From assembly GCA_022843565.1 (NCBI GenBank), contig JALHNK010000010.1, positions 1 to 37,140 on the forward strand: a DNA stretch of 37,140 nt, given 5' to 3'. Shown one piece after another: positions 1 to 8,644 of this stretch. A model generated the notes under the pieces. That model saw nothing but the letters and a program-made list of their open reading frames with translations, had not been told where the DNA came from and searched no databases. The stretch is from Phycisphaerales bacterium (lineage in GTDB: Bacteria; Planctomycetota; Phycisphaerae; Phycisphaerales; UBA1924). How positions within the stretch are numbered: position 1 is the first letter of the stretch; the number at the start of each line of letters is the position of its first letter. The position numbers were made by a program, and so were the translations under genes.

Positions 1-962
1 GAGTCTGCTCCGCTCCCGGACACCGGCTCGCCCAGCAGCCGCCTCACCTCGTCCTGATACCGGTTGAAGCCCAGCTCACGCAACACCGGCAGCCAGTCGC
101 TCAACTTCAGTCGCCCGGTCTCCATGTCTGCAAGCGTCACGCTCAGGGGCACATCATGCCGCAGCTCAATCAGCTTCTTCGAAAGAGGCAGCGCATCGGC
201 CGCCGCGATGATCTTCTCGCCCCGCTTGCCCTTGATGAGCCCGGCCCGCGCCGCCTCCAGCACTTTGTCAACGGTGCCGTGCGCGGCGATCAACTCCGCC
301 GCGGTCTTGGGGCCAACGCCCTCAACCCCCGGCACGTTGTCCGCGGTATCTCCCATCAGCGTGAGCATGTCCACAACCTGCGACGGCGTGATGCCGGACT
401 CATCCTTGAGCGTGCCGGCGGAGATGATCTGATCGGTGTGAATGTCAAAGAGCTCGACGACGCCACGCCTTTGGCCCGCCTCGCCCGCGCTGGCGTTCCC
501 GCCGTCATCCAGCAACTGCTTCAGGTCTTTGTCCTTGCTCACGATGCGGATGTTCAGGCCGGGGTTGTCCGCCCGCAGCCGCGTGACCAGCGTCGCGATG
601 CAGTCGTCGGCCTCAAAGCCCTCAACGCCGACGATCGGCATCCCGGTATCACCCAAGAGCTTCAGGCAACGCTCGACCTGCGGGAACAGATCCACCGGCG
701 CCGGCGTGCGATTGGCCTTGTACTGCGGGTACAGCTCGCTGCGAAACGTCTCGCGATCGCCGCTCTTGTCGATCGTCATCACGATGTGACTCGGCGGCCC
801 GCCGATGTTCCCCTCACCCCGCAAGAGCTTCAGCATCATGCCAATGAAACCAAACGACATGTTCGTCGGCTCTTTGGTGACCGGCGAGGTCATGGGCGTC
901 CGAATCGCGTGATACGCGCGAAAGAACTGGGCGTAGCCGTCGATGATGTAGAGCGTTGGCAC
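1..962 (-). CDS. polA: DNA polymerase I, N-terminal 5'-3' exonuclease part (truncated by window edge)
   Basis: The reading frame enters from a GTG at 960-962 and stays open to base 1 (320 codons plus two bases), so the polymerase part lies outside the window. The product begins VPTLYIIDGYAQFFRAYHAI, matching the start of the FEN-like nuclease domain. Family marks in order: D9 in the first acidic motif, FRSELYPQYKANR (about 73-85), EADD at 117-120, SKDKDL at 142-147, and the helix-three-turn-helix GDTADNVPGVEGVGPKTAA at about 204-222, which binds DNA. The domain removes RNA primers and damaged 5' ends during replication and repair. The frame continues beyond residue 300, the usual end of a free-standing nuclease, into LPVLRELGFNRYQDEVRRLL, which favours full-length polA. 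No clear ribosome-binding site precedes the GTG; it was chosen because family similarity starts there. Confidence 0.88.
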   Translation of the reverse strand, partial: MPTLYIIDGYAQFFRAYHAIRTPMTSPVTKEPTNMSFGFIGMMLKLLRGEGNIGGPPSHIVMTIDKSGDRETFRSELYPQYKANRTPAPVDLFPQVERCLKLLGDTGMPIVGVEGFEADDCIATLVTRLRADNPGLNIRIVSKDKDLKQLLDDGGNASAGEAGQRRGVVELFDIHTDQIISAGTLKDESGITPSQVVDMLTLMGDTADNVPGVEGVGPKTAAELIAAHGTVDKVLEAARAGLIKGKRGEKIIAAADALPLSKKLIELRHDVPLSVTLADMETGRLKLSDWLPVLRELGFNRYQDEVRRLLGEPVSGSGAD

Positions 963-1253
<291 letters not shown>

Positions 1254-2501
1254 ATGATCGACATGCAGACATCATCCAGCGCCACTCGCCCGCTCAAAGC
1301 CGCGCGTCTGCGGGCGCTCCCGGCGTTTCTGTTCAACGAGATCGACAACCTCAAGCGGGCCGCGATTGCTTCGGGCAAGGACGTCATCAACCTCGGTGTC
1401 GGCGACCCCGATCAACCCACGCCCGGCTTCATCATCGATGCGATGGACAAGGCCATGCGCATCCCCGCCAACCACCAATACCCCGATTGCTGGGGCACCA
1501 AGCAACTGCTCAACAGCGCCGCGGCGTTCATGCGCAAACGCTTCGGCGTCAGCGTCGATCCGCACAAGAACATCCTCGTCACCATCGGCGGCAAAGACGG
1601 CATCGCCCACCTCCCGCTTGCGCTGCTCGATCCCGGCGACGGCGCGATCGTGTTCACGCCCGCGTACCCCGTCTACGCCTCCGCCACCATCCTCGCCGGC
1701 GGCGTCGTGCACGCGATCCCTGCCAGCGCCGACAGCGGTTGGCTTCCGGATTTCCATTCCGGCCCGACGCTCGAGGCCCTCAACCACGCCGGCCCGCGTA
1801 GCCGCGTGCTCTGGATGAACTACCCCGGCAACCCCTCGGGCGCCACCGCCTCGCCCGCGCTCTATCGCGACGCGCTGAACTTCGCCCAGCGCCATCACCT
1901 CACCGTCGCCAGCGATCTGGCCTACAGCGAGCTCTACCTCAACAACGACCCCGCCTGCATCCCCTCCATCTGGCAACCCGATATCGGCGCCGACATCCGC
2001 ACCACCCGCGCCATCGAGTTCCACTCGCTCAGCAAGACCTTCAACATGACCGGCTGGCGCGTCGGCTTCGCCGTCGGCCACGAGGACGTCATCAACGCCC
2101 TGCGCCAAGTGAAAGACAACGTGGACTCCGGCGTCTTCAACGCCATCCAATCCGCCGCCGCGGCCGCGCTGGACCGCTTCAACGACCCGGAGATCAACGC
2201 CATCCGCACCCGCTACGCGGAGCGAGCCGCTATCGTCTGCGACGCGCTGAGCCGCATCACGACCGTCACGCCCCCGCGCGCCGGCATCTTCGTCTGGGCG
2301 CGCTGCCCGATCGACTCGCAGACCGGCCGTCCGATGAACTCATGGACGTTCTCGAAGAAGTTGATCGAGGAGGCCGCGGTCGTGACGGTCCCCGGCGCGG
2401 GCTTCGGCGAGACCAGCGCCGACTGGTTCCGGGTTGGTCTAACGCGAGAGACATCACGCATCGGCGAGGCGATGGGACGAATCGCGAGCCTGCGCTTCTG
2501 A
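1254..2501 (+). CDS. dapL: LL-diaminopimelate aminotransferase
   Basis: A 415-residue fold-type I PLP aminotransferase. DapL converts tetrahydrodipicolinate directly to LL-2,6-diaminopimelate using glutamate, in cytoplasmic lysine and peptidoglycan-precursor synthesis. Visible marks: the LPAFLFNEIDNLK start typical of DapL, NLGVGDPDQPTP (46-57), PANHQYPDCWG (71-81), NYPGNPSG with N193, D221 and Y224 around the cofactor, and HSLSKTFNMTGWRVGF with the PLP lysine K261 and phosphate-binding R269. The wording PANHQYP and EFHSLSKTFNMTGWR separates it from plain aspartate aminotransferases. The start is ATG 1254; a second in-frame ATG lies at 1263. No good Shine-Dalgarno is present. Its 3' end overlaps the convergent GMC gene by 48 bases. 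Direct assay would be needed to exclude another amino acid as substrate. Confidence 0.85.
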   Translation: MIDMQTSSSATRPLKAARLRALPAFLFNEIDNLKRAAIASGKDVINLGVGDPDQPTPGFIIDAMDKAMRIPANHQYPDCWGTKQLLNSAAAFMRKRFGVSVDPHKNILVTIGGKDGIAHLPLALLDPGDGAIVFTPAYPVYASATILAGGVVHAIPASADSGWLPDFHSGPTLEALNHAGPRSRVLWMNYPGNPSGATASPALYRDALNFAQRHHLTVASDLAYSELYLNNDPACIPSIWQPDIGADIRTTRAIEFHSLSKTFNMTGWRVGFAVGHEDVINALRQVKDNVDSGVFNAIQSAAAAALDRFNDPEINAIRTRYAERAAIVCDALSRITTVTPPRAGIFVWARCPIDSQTGRPMNSWTFSKKLIEEAAVVTVPGAGFGETSADWFRVGLTRETSRIGEAMGRIASLRF

Positions 2502-4070
2502 TCCCGCGCCCAGCAAATGCTCCCCCAACCGATGCGCAAACGCGATCGCCGTGAACGTCACGTTCGCGTTGCTGTTGGTGCGGAACGTGCTCGCCCCGCC
2601 GACATACAGATTGCTCGTCCCAAACACGCGCAGGTTCTTGTCCACCACACCCTCGCGGTCGTTCTCGCCCATCACCGCGCCGCCGGTCTGGTGGATCGTG
2701 TCGTGCAGCGTGAGCAGGAACTCGGGCTTCTGTGCGACCAGGTCCGGGTAGATGTCGAGTTTCGCCAGTCCCGCCTGCCGCAGCGATGCATCCACCTGCT
2801 CCGCGAACGTCTTCAGCGACGCGAGCTCTTCGCCCTCCACGCGCCAATCCAGCACCACCCGCGCCAGCCCATACCGATCGCGATTCTTCGTGTCGATCGT
2901 GATCCGGCTCTTCTCCGTCACCTGCTGCTCGGCCTGCACCGACAGCAACACCCTTGAAGTACTCGGCACAAACACCCGATGATCCACCATGTACCGCCAC
3001 ATCAGCGGCGGCAGATACCTCGCCCCCGCGATCGCGCTGCGCACAAAGTCACCAAGCCCCGAGACCTTTCGCCCGAACACCGCCGCGCGCAGGAACTGCT
3101 TCAGATACACCAAGTGCTCGCTCGCGGCGGACTCAAACGCGCAAATCCCCTGAATGTTCAACACCCGCTGCCGCCCCTGCGCCTCGTTCGTCCAGCGGAT
3201 CTTGGGCTGGTACTTCTGCCCCGCATGCACAATCGTGCAGAACGTATTGAAGAACGCCTTCGTGTTCTGCGGCACGATCGTCGCAATCGGCCCGCCCAAA
3301 TGATCCTGAAACCACGCGCCCAGCATCGGGTTCCCGCGCCACGGGCACGGGCGCGATTCATCCGCCGCCTCGTTCATCAGCAGCCGCGCGTTCTCAACCG
3401 TCCCCGCGCCGAGCACAAACGCATCGCCCTCGATCTGGTGCGCCTGACCTCGCTCATCAATGACCCGCGCCGCCCGCACGCGCCCCGCAGCGCTCGTAAA
3501 CCCGACGCAGGTGTGCCCGATCAAGATCTCAATCTTCGGATCACTCTCGATCTGCTTGGCAAAGACCTCCGCAAAGTTCGGCACGCGCATCCAGCGCGTC
3601 AAAAACACCTCAAGGTCCGCGCCGAGGTTCGGCGGCTTGGATGAGATGCCACGCCAGATGAAATCGTCGCGCGTCGCCTGTTCCTCAATCCCCAGGTGTG
3701 CATACGCCTTGGCGTAGAACGGCTTGATCTCCGCGTGCGACACCGGCCACTTCGAGCCCGGCAGCCACGCCCGCCCGTCAAAGTCCGCCGCCTGGAACTC
3801 GACAAGCTGCCCGCCCCAGAGGTTCGTCGTGCCGCCGAGGCTCCGGCTTCGCCCGATCTTCACACCCGAGTGCTCGCGTCCGATCGACTCAAACGACCTC
3901 GCCTCAAAGCTCCCCAGATGCGGCTGCCCGGCCTCGATCACCACCACCTCGCGCCCCGCCTTGGCCAGCACGCTGGCCAGATACAGCCCCACCGCCCCAG
4001 AGCCGATGATCACCACGCGCCCCGGAGCGTCTGACAACGGCTTGAGCTGAGCAACACTGGCCACACGCAT
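2454..4070 (-). CDS. GMC-family FAD-dependent oxidoreductase
   Basis: About 538 residues from ATG 4070, chosen because AAAGG lies 9 bases upstream and the FAD motif follows shortly; an in-frame extension to 4310 is low-complexity and probably not translated. The N-terminus carries the Rossmann motif VVIIGSGAVGLYLA, followed by VVVIEAG. GRSRSLGGTTNLWGGQ matches the second FAD-contact region of GMC enzymes, and the C-terminal GMC domain shows TIHQTGGAVMG and TSNLYVGGASTFRTNSNAN. The family oxidises alcohol or sugar hydroxyls with FAD; the substrate cannot be read from the sequence. It has no evident export signal. The gene is divergent from mutL across a 249-base gap (4071-4319) in which no clear promoter was recognised, and it overlaps dapL tail to tail. 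Confidence 0.82.
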   Translation of the reverse strand: MRVASVAQLKPLSDAPGRVVIIGSGAVGLYLASVLAKAGREVVVIEAGQPHLGSFEARSFESIGREHSGVKIGRSRSLGGTTNLWGGQLVEFQAADFDGRAWLPGSKWPVSHAEIKPFYAKAYAHLGIEEQATRDDFIWRGISSKPPNLGADLEVFLTRWMRVPNFAEVFAKQIESDPKIEILIGHTCVGFTSAAGRVRAARVIDERGQAHQIEGDAFVLGAGTVENARLLMNEAADESRPCPWRGNPMLGAWFQDHLGGPIATIVPQNTKAFFNTFCTIVHAGQKYQPKIRWTNEAQGRQRVLNIQGICAFESAASEHLVYLKQFLRAAVFGRKVSGLGDFVRSAIAGARYLPPLMWRYMVDHRVFVPSTSRVLLSVQAEQQVTEKSRITIDTKNRDRYGLARVVLDWRVEGEELASLKTFAEQVDASLRQAGLAKLDIYPDLVAQKPEFLLTLHDTIHQTGGAVMGENDREGVVDKNLRVFGTSNLYVGGASTFRTNSNANVTFTAIAFAHRLGEHLLGAGSEAQARDSSHRLADA

Positions 4071-4319
4071 TCGAACACGCCTTTCGTTGACCACCACTGA
4101 CACGCGCCGCCCGACTCCGCTTCCGACTGCCGCAAACCAACCGCCTCGATCTCCACCCGCGCTCCTCGCCGCCGCGAGCACGACGCGTGGACGAATGCCA
4201 ACCGAGCCACCCAGCCGCTCGCGGCGGGCAGGGTATTCTTCGGTCATCGGCCCATCCATCATCGCCAATCGCGTGACCGCCGTAGCGCGTCTCGCCGAAC
4301 GAGCATCCATCTGAACAGC

Positions 4320-6566
4320 GTGCCGCTCCCAGCCACTCCATCAAGCTCGCTCCTCGCCGCCGCGCCCGTCGCGCCGACGGGTGCCGACGCCCCCGTGAGC
4401 CGCATCCGCGTCATGTCCTCGCTGGTCGCCAGCCAGATCGCCGCGGGCGAAGTCGTCGAGCGTCCCGCCTCCGTCGTCAAAGAACTCGTCGAGAACGCCA
4501 TCGACGCTGGCGCCACCCGCATCTCCATCGACCTCGAACAAGGCGGCATCGAGCTCGTTCGCATCACCGACGACGGCCACGGCATCCCCGAATCCGACCT
4601 GCACCTCGCCCTCGCCCCGCACGCCACCAGCAAGATCACCGCCACCGAAGACCTCGACCAAATCGCCACCCTCGGCTTCCGAGGCGAGGCTCTCGCCTCC
4701 ATCACCAGCGTCTCACGCATCACCCTCCGCAGCCGCACACGCCAGCAGCCCGCCGCGGCCGAGGTCTCCGCTGAGGGCGATCAGGTCTCTGCGCCAAGGC
4801 CAAACTCCGGCCCGCTGGGCACGTCGATCACCGTCCGGAACCTCTTCTTCAACACGCCCGCCCGCCGCAAGTTCCTCCGCACGCCGAGCACCGAGCAGGG
4901 CCGCTGCGTCGAGGTCATCCGCCAACTGGCCATGAGCCATCCGGCCCTGGGCTTTCAACTCACAACCGACGGCCGGCTCTCGCTCGATCTGCCCCCGGGC
5001 CAGACGCCCACCGCCCGCTGCCTTGACATCCTGGGAACAGAGCTCGCTTCAGAGCTCATTGAGACCGCGATCGACCCGGCGCTGAGCAATCCGCTGGCCT
5101 CGCGATCAAACGTCAGTGTGTGGGCGCTGGTCGGTCGCCCGTCGCTCGCGCGAGCGACCGCCGCGGGTCAGTTCATCTTCGTCAACGGGCGCGCGGTCCG
5201 CGATCGCACGCTCCAGCACGCCGTCAAAGAGGCCTACCGCGGCCTCATCGAGCCCGGCCGATACCCCACCTGCGTCGTGATGATCGATCTCCCGCCGACC
5301 GCGGTGGACGTGAACGTGCATCCTGCGAAGGCGGAGGTCCGCTTCCGTGATTCGTCGTCGGTGCATCAGACGGTGTTGCACACGATCCGGCGCGCTTTGC
5401 AGAGCGCGGACCTGACGCCGAGCGTTGGGTCCGGCACATCGGTGTGGAGTAGAGGAGTCGGCGGTGCTGGTTCTGGCTTTGGCGCATCGCCGCACGCGGG
5501 CATCGCGCCCGACGCTGCCGCCGGGGCTTCGGGCTTGCTGCCGGCCTCGCCATTTCAGTCGCCGGCGCGCGTGGTGAACCCCGCGGCGTTCGCCGAGCAT
5601 TTCCGCCGCGTCATGCCCGGCGCGCCGCAATGGAAGGTGGATTTCAGCGACCTTCGCGCCGCGACATCGGGCGCTTCACCTGCGGGCAACATGCCATACG
5701 ACGCGCCGGGTCAGCCATCGTCCGCAAGAACTCCGCAAGGCTCGGGGAGCTTCGGTGCCAATGCCGACGCAGCATTCGCCAGCACAGCCGCGGCCCCGCT
5801 GGGCACCGGCGCCGCAACCGACGGGGCCGCCGCTACCGTTGGGGGGGGGGGGGGGGGCGGGGGTCTGCAACCCGGCGACCTGCTCGATGCCTCACCAACC
5901 TCGCCCGCGCTGCAGATCCACAACTCCTTCCTCGTCACGCAGGACCAGCAAGGAATCCTCATCATCGATCAGCACGCGCTCCACGAGCGCGTCATGTTCG
6001 AGAAGCTGCTGGCACGCCTCCAGATGGGCAGCGGCCCAAACGCCGATCCATCACTCCCCAGCGACGGCGCCAGATCCAGCGGCACGCTCGAAAGCCAGCG
6101 CATGCTCGTGCCCGCAGTGATCGAGGCCTCGCCCAGACAGGTCGAAGCACTGGACTCACTCCGACCACTCTTGAAGCGCCTGGGCATCGAGGCCGAGCCG
6201 ATGGGCCCCACGAGCATCGCGATCCACGCGTTCTCGTCGTTCCTCTTCGAGCGCAACGTGGACGCGGCCCCCTTCATGGCCGAGTTGCTCGACCGCGCGA
6301 TCGAGGAGAGTTGGGGCGCAGCGCCACCATCGCCAGAGGCCCAAAGTGGAGCCCCGCTCGCCGAAGAGGCTGCGCTGCACGAAGTGCTGGACATGATGGC
6401 CTGCAAAGCCGCGATTAAGGCCGGCGACCGCCTCAGCGATCTGGAACTCAGCGAACTGCTCGCGCTCCGCGAGAGCATCGAACGAGCCAGCAACTGCCCC
6501 CACGGCCGCCCCACCAGCATTCGCCTCTCCATCCGCGAACTCGAAAAACGCTTCGGCCGCTCGTGA
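4320..6566 (+). CDS. mutL: DNA mismatch repair protein MutL (endonuclease-type), with a poly-G tract in its linker
   Basis: Up to 748 residues from GTG 4320; GTG 4395 (VSRIRVMSSLVASQIAAGE) aligns better with the usual MutL start and may be the true one. MutL couples mismatch recognition by MutS to strand removal. The GHKL ATPase part shows VVKELVENAIDAGA with catalytic E55, DDGHGIP, LGFRGEALASI, and FFNTPARRKF; the transducer part shows VNGRAVRDRTLQHAV and VDVNVHPAKAEVRF. A long Ala/Gly/Pro/Ser linker (about 365-525) precedes the C-terminal dimerisation and nuclease domain, which has DQHALHERVMFE (about 550), ACKAAIKAG (about 694) and CPHGRPT (about 725), the metal-site motifs of endonuclease-proficient MutL. 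An unbroken 17-G run at 5841-5857 encodes part of eight glycines near residue 507. The frame is intact in this sequence. Confidence 0.93.
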   Translation: MPLPATPSSSLLAAAPVAPTGADAPVSRIRVMSSLVASQIAAGEVVERPASVVKELVENAIDAGATRISIDLEQGGIELVRITDDGHGIPESDLHLALAPHATSKITATEDLDQIATLGFRGEALASITSVSRITLRSRTRQQPAAAEVSAEGDQVSAPRPNSGPLGTSITVRNLFFNTPARRKFLRTPSTEQGRCVEVIRQLAMSHPALGFQLTTDGRLSLDLPPGQTPTARCLDILGTELASELIETAIDPALSNPLASRSNVSVWALVGRPSLARATAAGQFIFVNGRAVRDRTLQHAVKEAYRGLIEPGRYPTCVVMIDLPPTAVDVNVHPAKAEVRFRDSSSVHQTVLHTIRRALQSADLTPSVGSGTSVWSRGVGGAGSGFGASPHAGIAPDAAAGASGLLPASPFQSPARVVNPAAFAEHFRRVMPGAPQWKVDFSDLRAATSGASPAGNMPYDAPGQPSSARTPQGSGSFGANADAAFASTAAAPLGTGAATDGAAATVGGGGGGGGLQPGDLLDASPTSPALQIHNSFLVTQDQQGILIIDQHALHERVMFEKLLARLQMGSGPNADPSLPSDGARSSGTLESQRMLVPAVIEASPRQVEALDSLRPLLKRLGIEAEPMGPTSIAIHAFSSFLFERNVDAAPFMAELLDRAIEESWGAAPPSPEAQSGAPLAEEAALHEVLDMMACKAAIKAGDRLSDLELSELLALRESIERASNCPHGRPTSIRLSIRELEKRFGRS
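5841..5857 (+). repeat. Homopolymeric tract of 17 G inside mutL
   Basis: Seventeen consecutive G, then C and five more G (5859-5863). The tract lies in the disordered linker, so a change of three G would be tolerated, while any other change shifts the frame before the C-terminal domain. Reading the other frames downstream, a gain of one G would end translation at 6418 and a loss of one G at 6120, both without the in-frame DQHA, ACKAAIKAG and CPHGRPT motifs. Confidence 0.9.
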
Positions 6567-6852
6567 GCGGTGGCGCGTGCAAACGCCAGGATCGCGGAGA
6601 GAACCGATTTGAAATTTGAAATTTGAGCTTTGCTGCTTTGCTGCTTCGTCTGCCCAATGCCCAGTGCCCATTCCCCAGTCCCTCCCCCTTCCCTCCCTTC
6701 CATCACTTCGTTGAGAAGACGCCTTTCCGCTCTCCGCGTCCTCCGCGATCCAAGCCTTGAATCTCGCCGTGATGAGCAATCGCCGCTCGCCGATCGCTGA
6801 TCAACGCGCCTACGAATGCGTCCCCTCGACACCGCCCCTTGAAAGGCCCCCC
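6567..6852. repeat. Intergenic region with 7- and 8-base tandem repeats
   Basis: This 286-base gap after mutL has no supported gene. It contains GAAATTT-type repeats (about 6610-6625), CTTTGCTG twice plus a partial copy (6628-6648; the reverse complement of the CAAAGCAG unit seen at 1080 and 18911), and four 7-base units GCCCAAT/GCCCAGT/GCCCATT/CCCCAGT (6652-6679; the reverse complement of the ACTGGGC unit at 19817-19844). An ATG at 6757 is in frame with the next gene but lacks a ribosome-binding site. Confidence 0.65.
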
Positions 6853-7791
6853 ATGCGTATCGGCGCCATCGGCATTGACTCGTCCCACACCCCCGTCTTC
6901 ACCAACCGCATCAACACCCTGCACAAAGAGGGCAAGACCAAGTGCCAGGTCACGCACTTCTGGGACCCGGGCAACCACGAGTGGCAGCATCCCGATGGCC
7001 CCGTGCAGTCCGCGAAGGACGTTGCCAAGTGGCGCGAAGACACCATCAAGGACGGCGCCAAGCAGGTTGACACGATCGACGATCTGCTCAAGAACGTCGA
7101 CGGCGTCATGGTCCTGAACATCAGCGGCCATCGCCACCTCGAACTCAGCGTCCCCAGCCTCGCCCGCGGCATGCCCACCTACATCGATAAGCCCCTGACC
7201 TGCTCCATCGATCAGGCCAAGGCGCTCCTGGCCATGAGCCGCCAGTACAAGGCCCGCTGCTACTCCGCAAGCTCCCTCCGCTTCGTCACCGAGATCCCCA
7301 AGCTCGACAAAGAGAAGATCGGCAACGTCATCGCTATCGACGCCTTCGGCAACGGCGAAGTCATGGACATCATGCCCGGCCTCTGGCACTACGGCTGCCA
7401 CAGCATCGAAATGGTCGACGCCATCTTCGCTCACTTGGGCCATGGCGGCGGCGTCAAGCGCGTCAGCGCCATCGCCAGCGGCACCAACACCACCGGCTAC
7501 CACCTGCTGGACATGGAATACCGCGACGGCCGCATCGCCCGCATCCGCTGCGACCGCAACGGTGCCTGGGCCTTCGGCGCAACCGTCCACGGCAGCAAGG
7601 GCATCCAGCAGTTCGTCGTCGACTTCGCCCCCGTCTACACCCGCCTCGTCGAGGGCATGGTCAAGTTCTTCGAGAACGGCACCGCCCCGGTCAACCTCCG
7701 CGACATCGTCGAGAACGTCGCCGTCATGCAGTGCGGCAACGAGTCCATCGCCCAAGGCGGCAACTGGGTCGAAGTTCCCGTCGTTGAGTGA
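6853..7791 (+). CDS. Gfo/Idh/MocA-family oxidoreductase
   Basis: A 312-residue protein from ATG 6853, preceded by GAAAGG six bases upstream; the frame is open back to 6757 but that part has no family features. These enzymes use NAD(P) to oxidise or reduce sugar-like substrates in the cytoplasm. The family mark is the EKP-type motif, here YIDKPL with K113, after LNISGHRHLEL (88-98), and a C-terminal LWHYGCHSIEMVD (177-189) supplying H179 and H183. The N-terminal nucleotide-binding loop is atypical (GAIGIDSSHTPVF), lacking a clear GxGxxG, so cofactor binding may differ or some activity may be lost. The cupin gene follows after 139 bases on the same strand and may be co-transcribed. Substrate unknown. 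Confidence 0.8.
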   Translation: MRIGAIGIDSSHTPVFTNRINTLHKEGKTKCQVTHFWDPGNHEWQHPDGPVQSAKDVAKWREDTIKDGAKQVDTIDDLLKNVDGVMVLNISGHRHLELSVPSLARGMPTYIDKPLTCSIDQAKALLAMSRQYKARCYSASSLRFVTEIPKLDKEKIGNVIAIDAFGNGEVMDIMPGLWHYGCHSIEMVDAIFAHLGHGGGVKRVSAIASGTNTTGYHLLDMEYRDGRIARIRCDRNGAWAFGATVHGSKGIQQFVVDFAPVYTRLVEGMVKFFENGTAPVNLRDIVENVAVMQCGNESIAQGGNWVEVPVVE

Positions 7792-7800
7792 CATAAGTGG

Positions 7801-7819
7801 GGCAGGCGTCCCGCCTGCC
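7801..7819. repeat. Perfect palindrome GGCAGGCG-TCC-CGCCTGCC
   Basis: An 8-base-pair perfect stem with a 3-base loop lies nine bases after the stop of the Gfo/Idh/MocA gene. No run of T follows, so it is not a typical intrinsic terminator. It looks like a short palindromic intergenic repeat; it may still act as an RNA end-protecting hairpin. Confidence 0.6.
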
Positions 7820-7930
7820 TCTCGAGGACTTCCGGCCGCCGACTGCCCGCGCCCGCCCGCAGAACTGCCGACAACCGGTGTTCTTCGCCGGGCTGTCGCT
7901 CTGTTCACGATCCAGGCGAAAGGCCTCACC

Positions 7931-8272
7931 ATGCGCATGCCCGACATCGCCTTCGACACCACCGACTGGGCCAGCATCGAGCCCACGCGACACGCCGGGG
8001 TCTCCGGTGAAGCCCTCTGGCGAACGCGCTCCATCGGCCCCGCCGACAACCCGATCCGGGTGCGGATCGTCGAGTACTCGCCGGGGTACGTCGCCGACCA
8101 TTGGTGCCAGAAGGGCCACGTGGTCATCGTACTCGAGGGCGAACTCGAAACCACGCTCGCCGACGGGCGCGTGTTCACCCTCACGCGCGGCATGTCGTAC
8201 CACGTCGCCGACGACGCCGAGGCCCACATGTCCCGCAGCGCTACCGGCGCCAAGCTGTTCATCGTGGACTAG
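7931..8272 (+). CDS. DHCW-motif cupin-fold protein
   Basis: A 113-residue protein starting at ATG 7931, with GAAAGG about 8 bases upstream; the frame is open further upstream but without family similarity. The signature is VEYSPGYVADHWCQKGHVV, containing the D-H-W-C cluster that names this cupin group, followed by VLEGELETTLADGRVFTL and GMSYHVADDAEAH. These marks describe a single conserved beta-barrel domain with likely metal ligands. The physiological role of the group is not known to me. It probably shares a transcript with the oxidoreductase upstream. Confidence 0.8.
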   Translation: MRMPDIAFDTTDWASIEPTRHAGVSGEALWRTRSIGPADNPIRVRIVEYSPGYVADHWCQKGHVVIVLEGELETTLADGRVFTLTRGMSYHVADDAEAHMSRSATGAKLFIVD

Positions 8273-8644
8273 TTGGTCGGACCGCCCACCGAGCCGCCGC
8301 CGTGTTCGGTTCGGCATTGCCCGCTCCCCGCTCCCCGCTCAGCACTCCGGCCTCCCCAGGCCTGAGAACCACCGCCATCACTCAGTGTTTACCCTTACGC
8401 CAATCGTCCCAACGCCCATTGGGCCGGATTTTCTCTCATTTGTGCTTGACGTGGCCGCCTCTGTGGGTGAAGTTATAGAAGCAGTGCGGCCTATGTGGGT
8501 CGTACGCGATTGGCGTGTCGCGGCGGAAGCGCCCTGACAGCCAATCTGACGCGAGACGGTTTCCGTGGTCGGTTGGGATTGTGCGGCGCAGCCGCGCTGA
8601 CCCAGGCGAGCTCGGGGCTGAGGTCGTTTTTTAGGAGAAGAGAG
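8273..8644 (+). promoter_or_regulatory. Long gap and probable structured leader before the PEP-CTERM-like gene
   Basis: The 372 bases contain no gene. Three copies of a 7-base unit (CCGCTCC, last copy CCGCTCA) sit at 8321-8341. A promoter-like TTGACG lies at 8446-8451 and an AT-richer stretch TGTGGGTGAAGTTATAGAAG at 8462-8481. The second stretch is nearly repeated at 9941-9959, before the regulator gene. Downstream, GATTGGC (8508-8514) can pair with GCCAATC (8540-8546) around an inner GGCG/CGCC stem, and GCGGC-GCA-GCCGC forms a small hairpin at 8583-8595. A strong AGGAG ribosome-binding site precedes ATG 8645. The exact -10 box is uncertain because spacer lengths do not settle it. Confidence 0.45.

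Noticed and set aside
5630-6418. Second open frame inside mutL on the same strand
   Set aside because: It has the composition of an out-of-frame shadow. It matters only as the reading path after a one-G gain in the mutL tract.
6703-8262. Long open frame on the - strand opposite the oxidoreductase and the cupin (519 codons)
   Set aside because: Asp/Ala/Gly/Val-rich with no motif; both + strand genes have ribosome-binding sites and family signatures.
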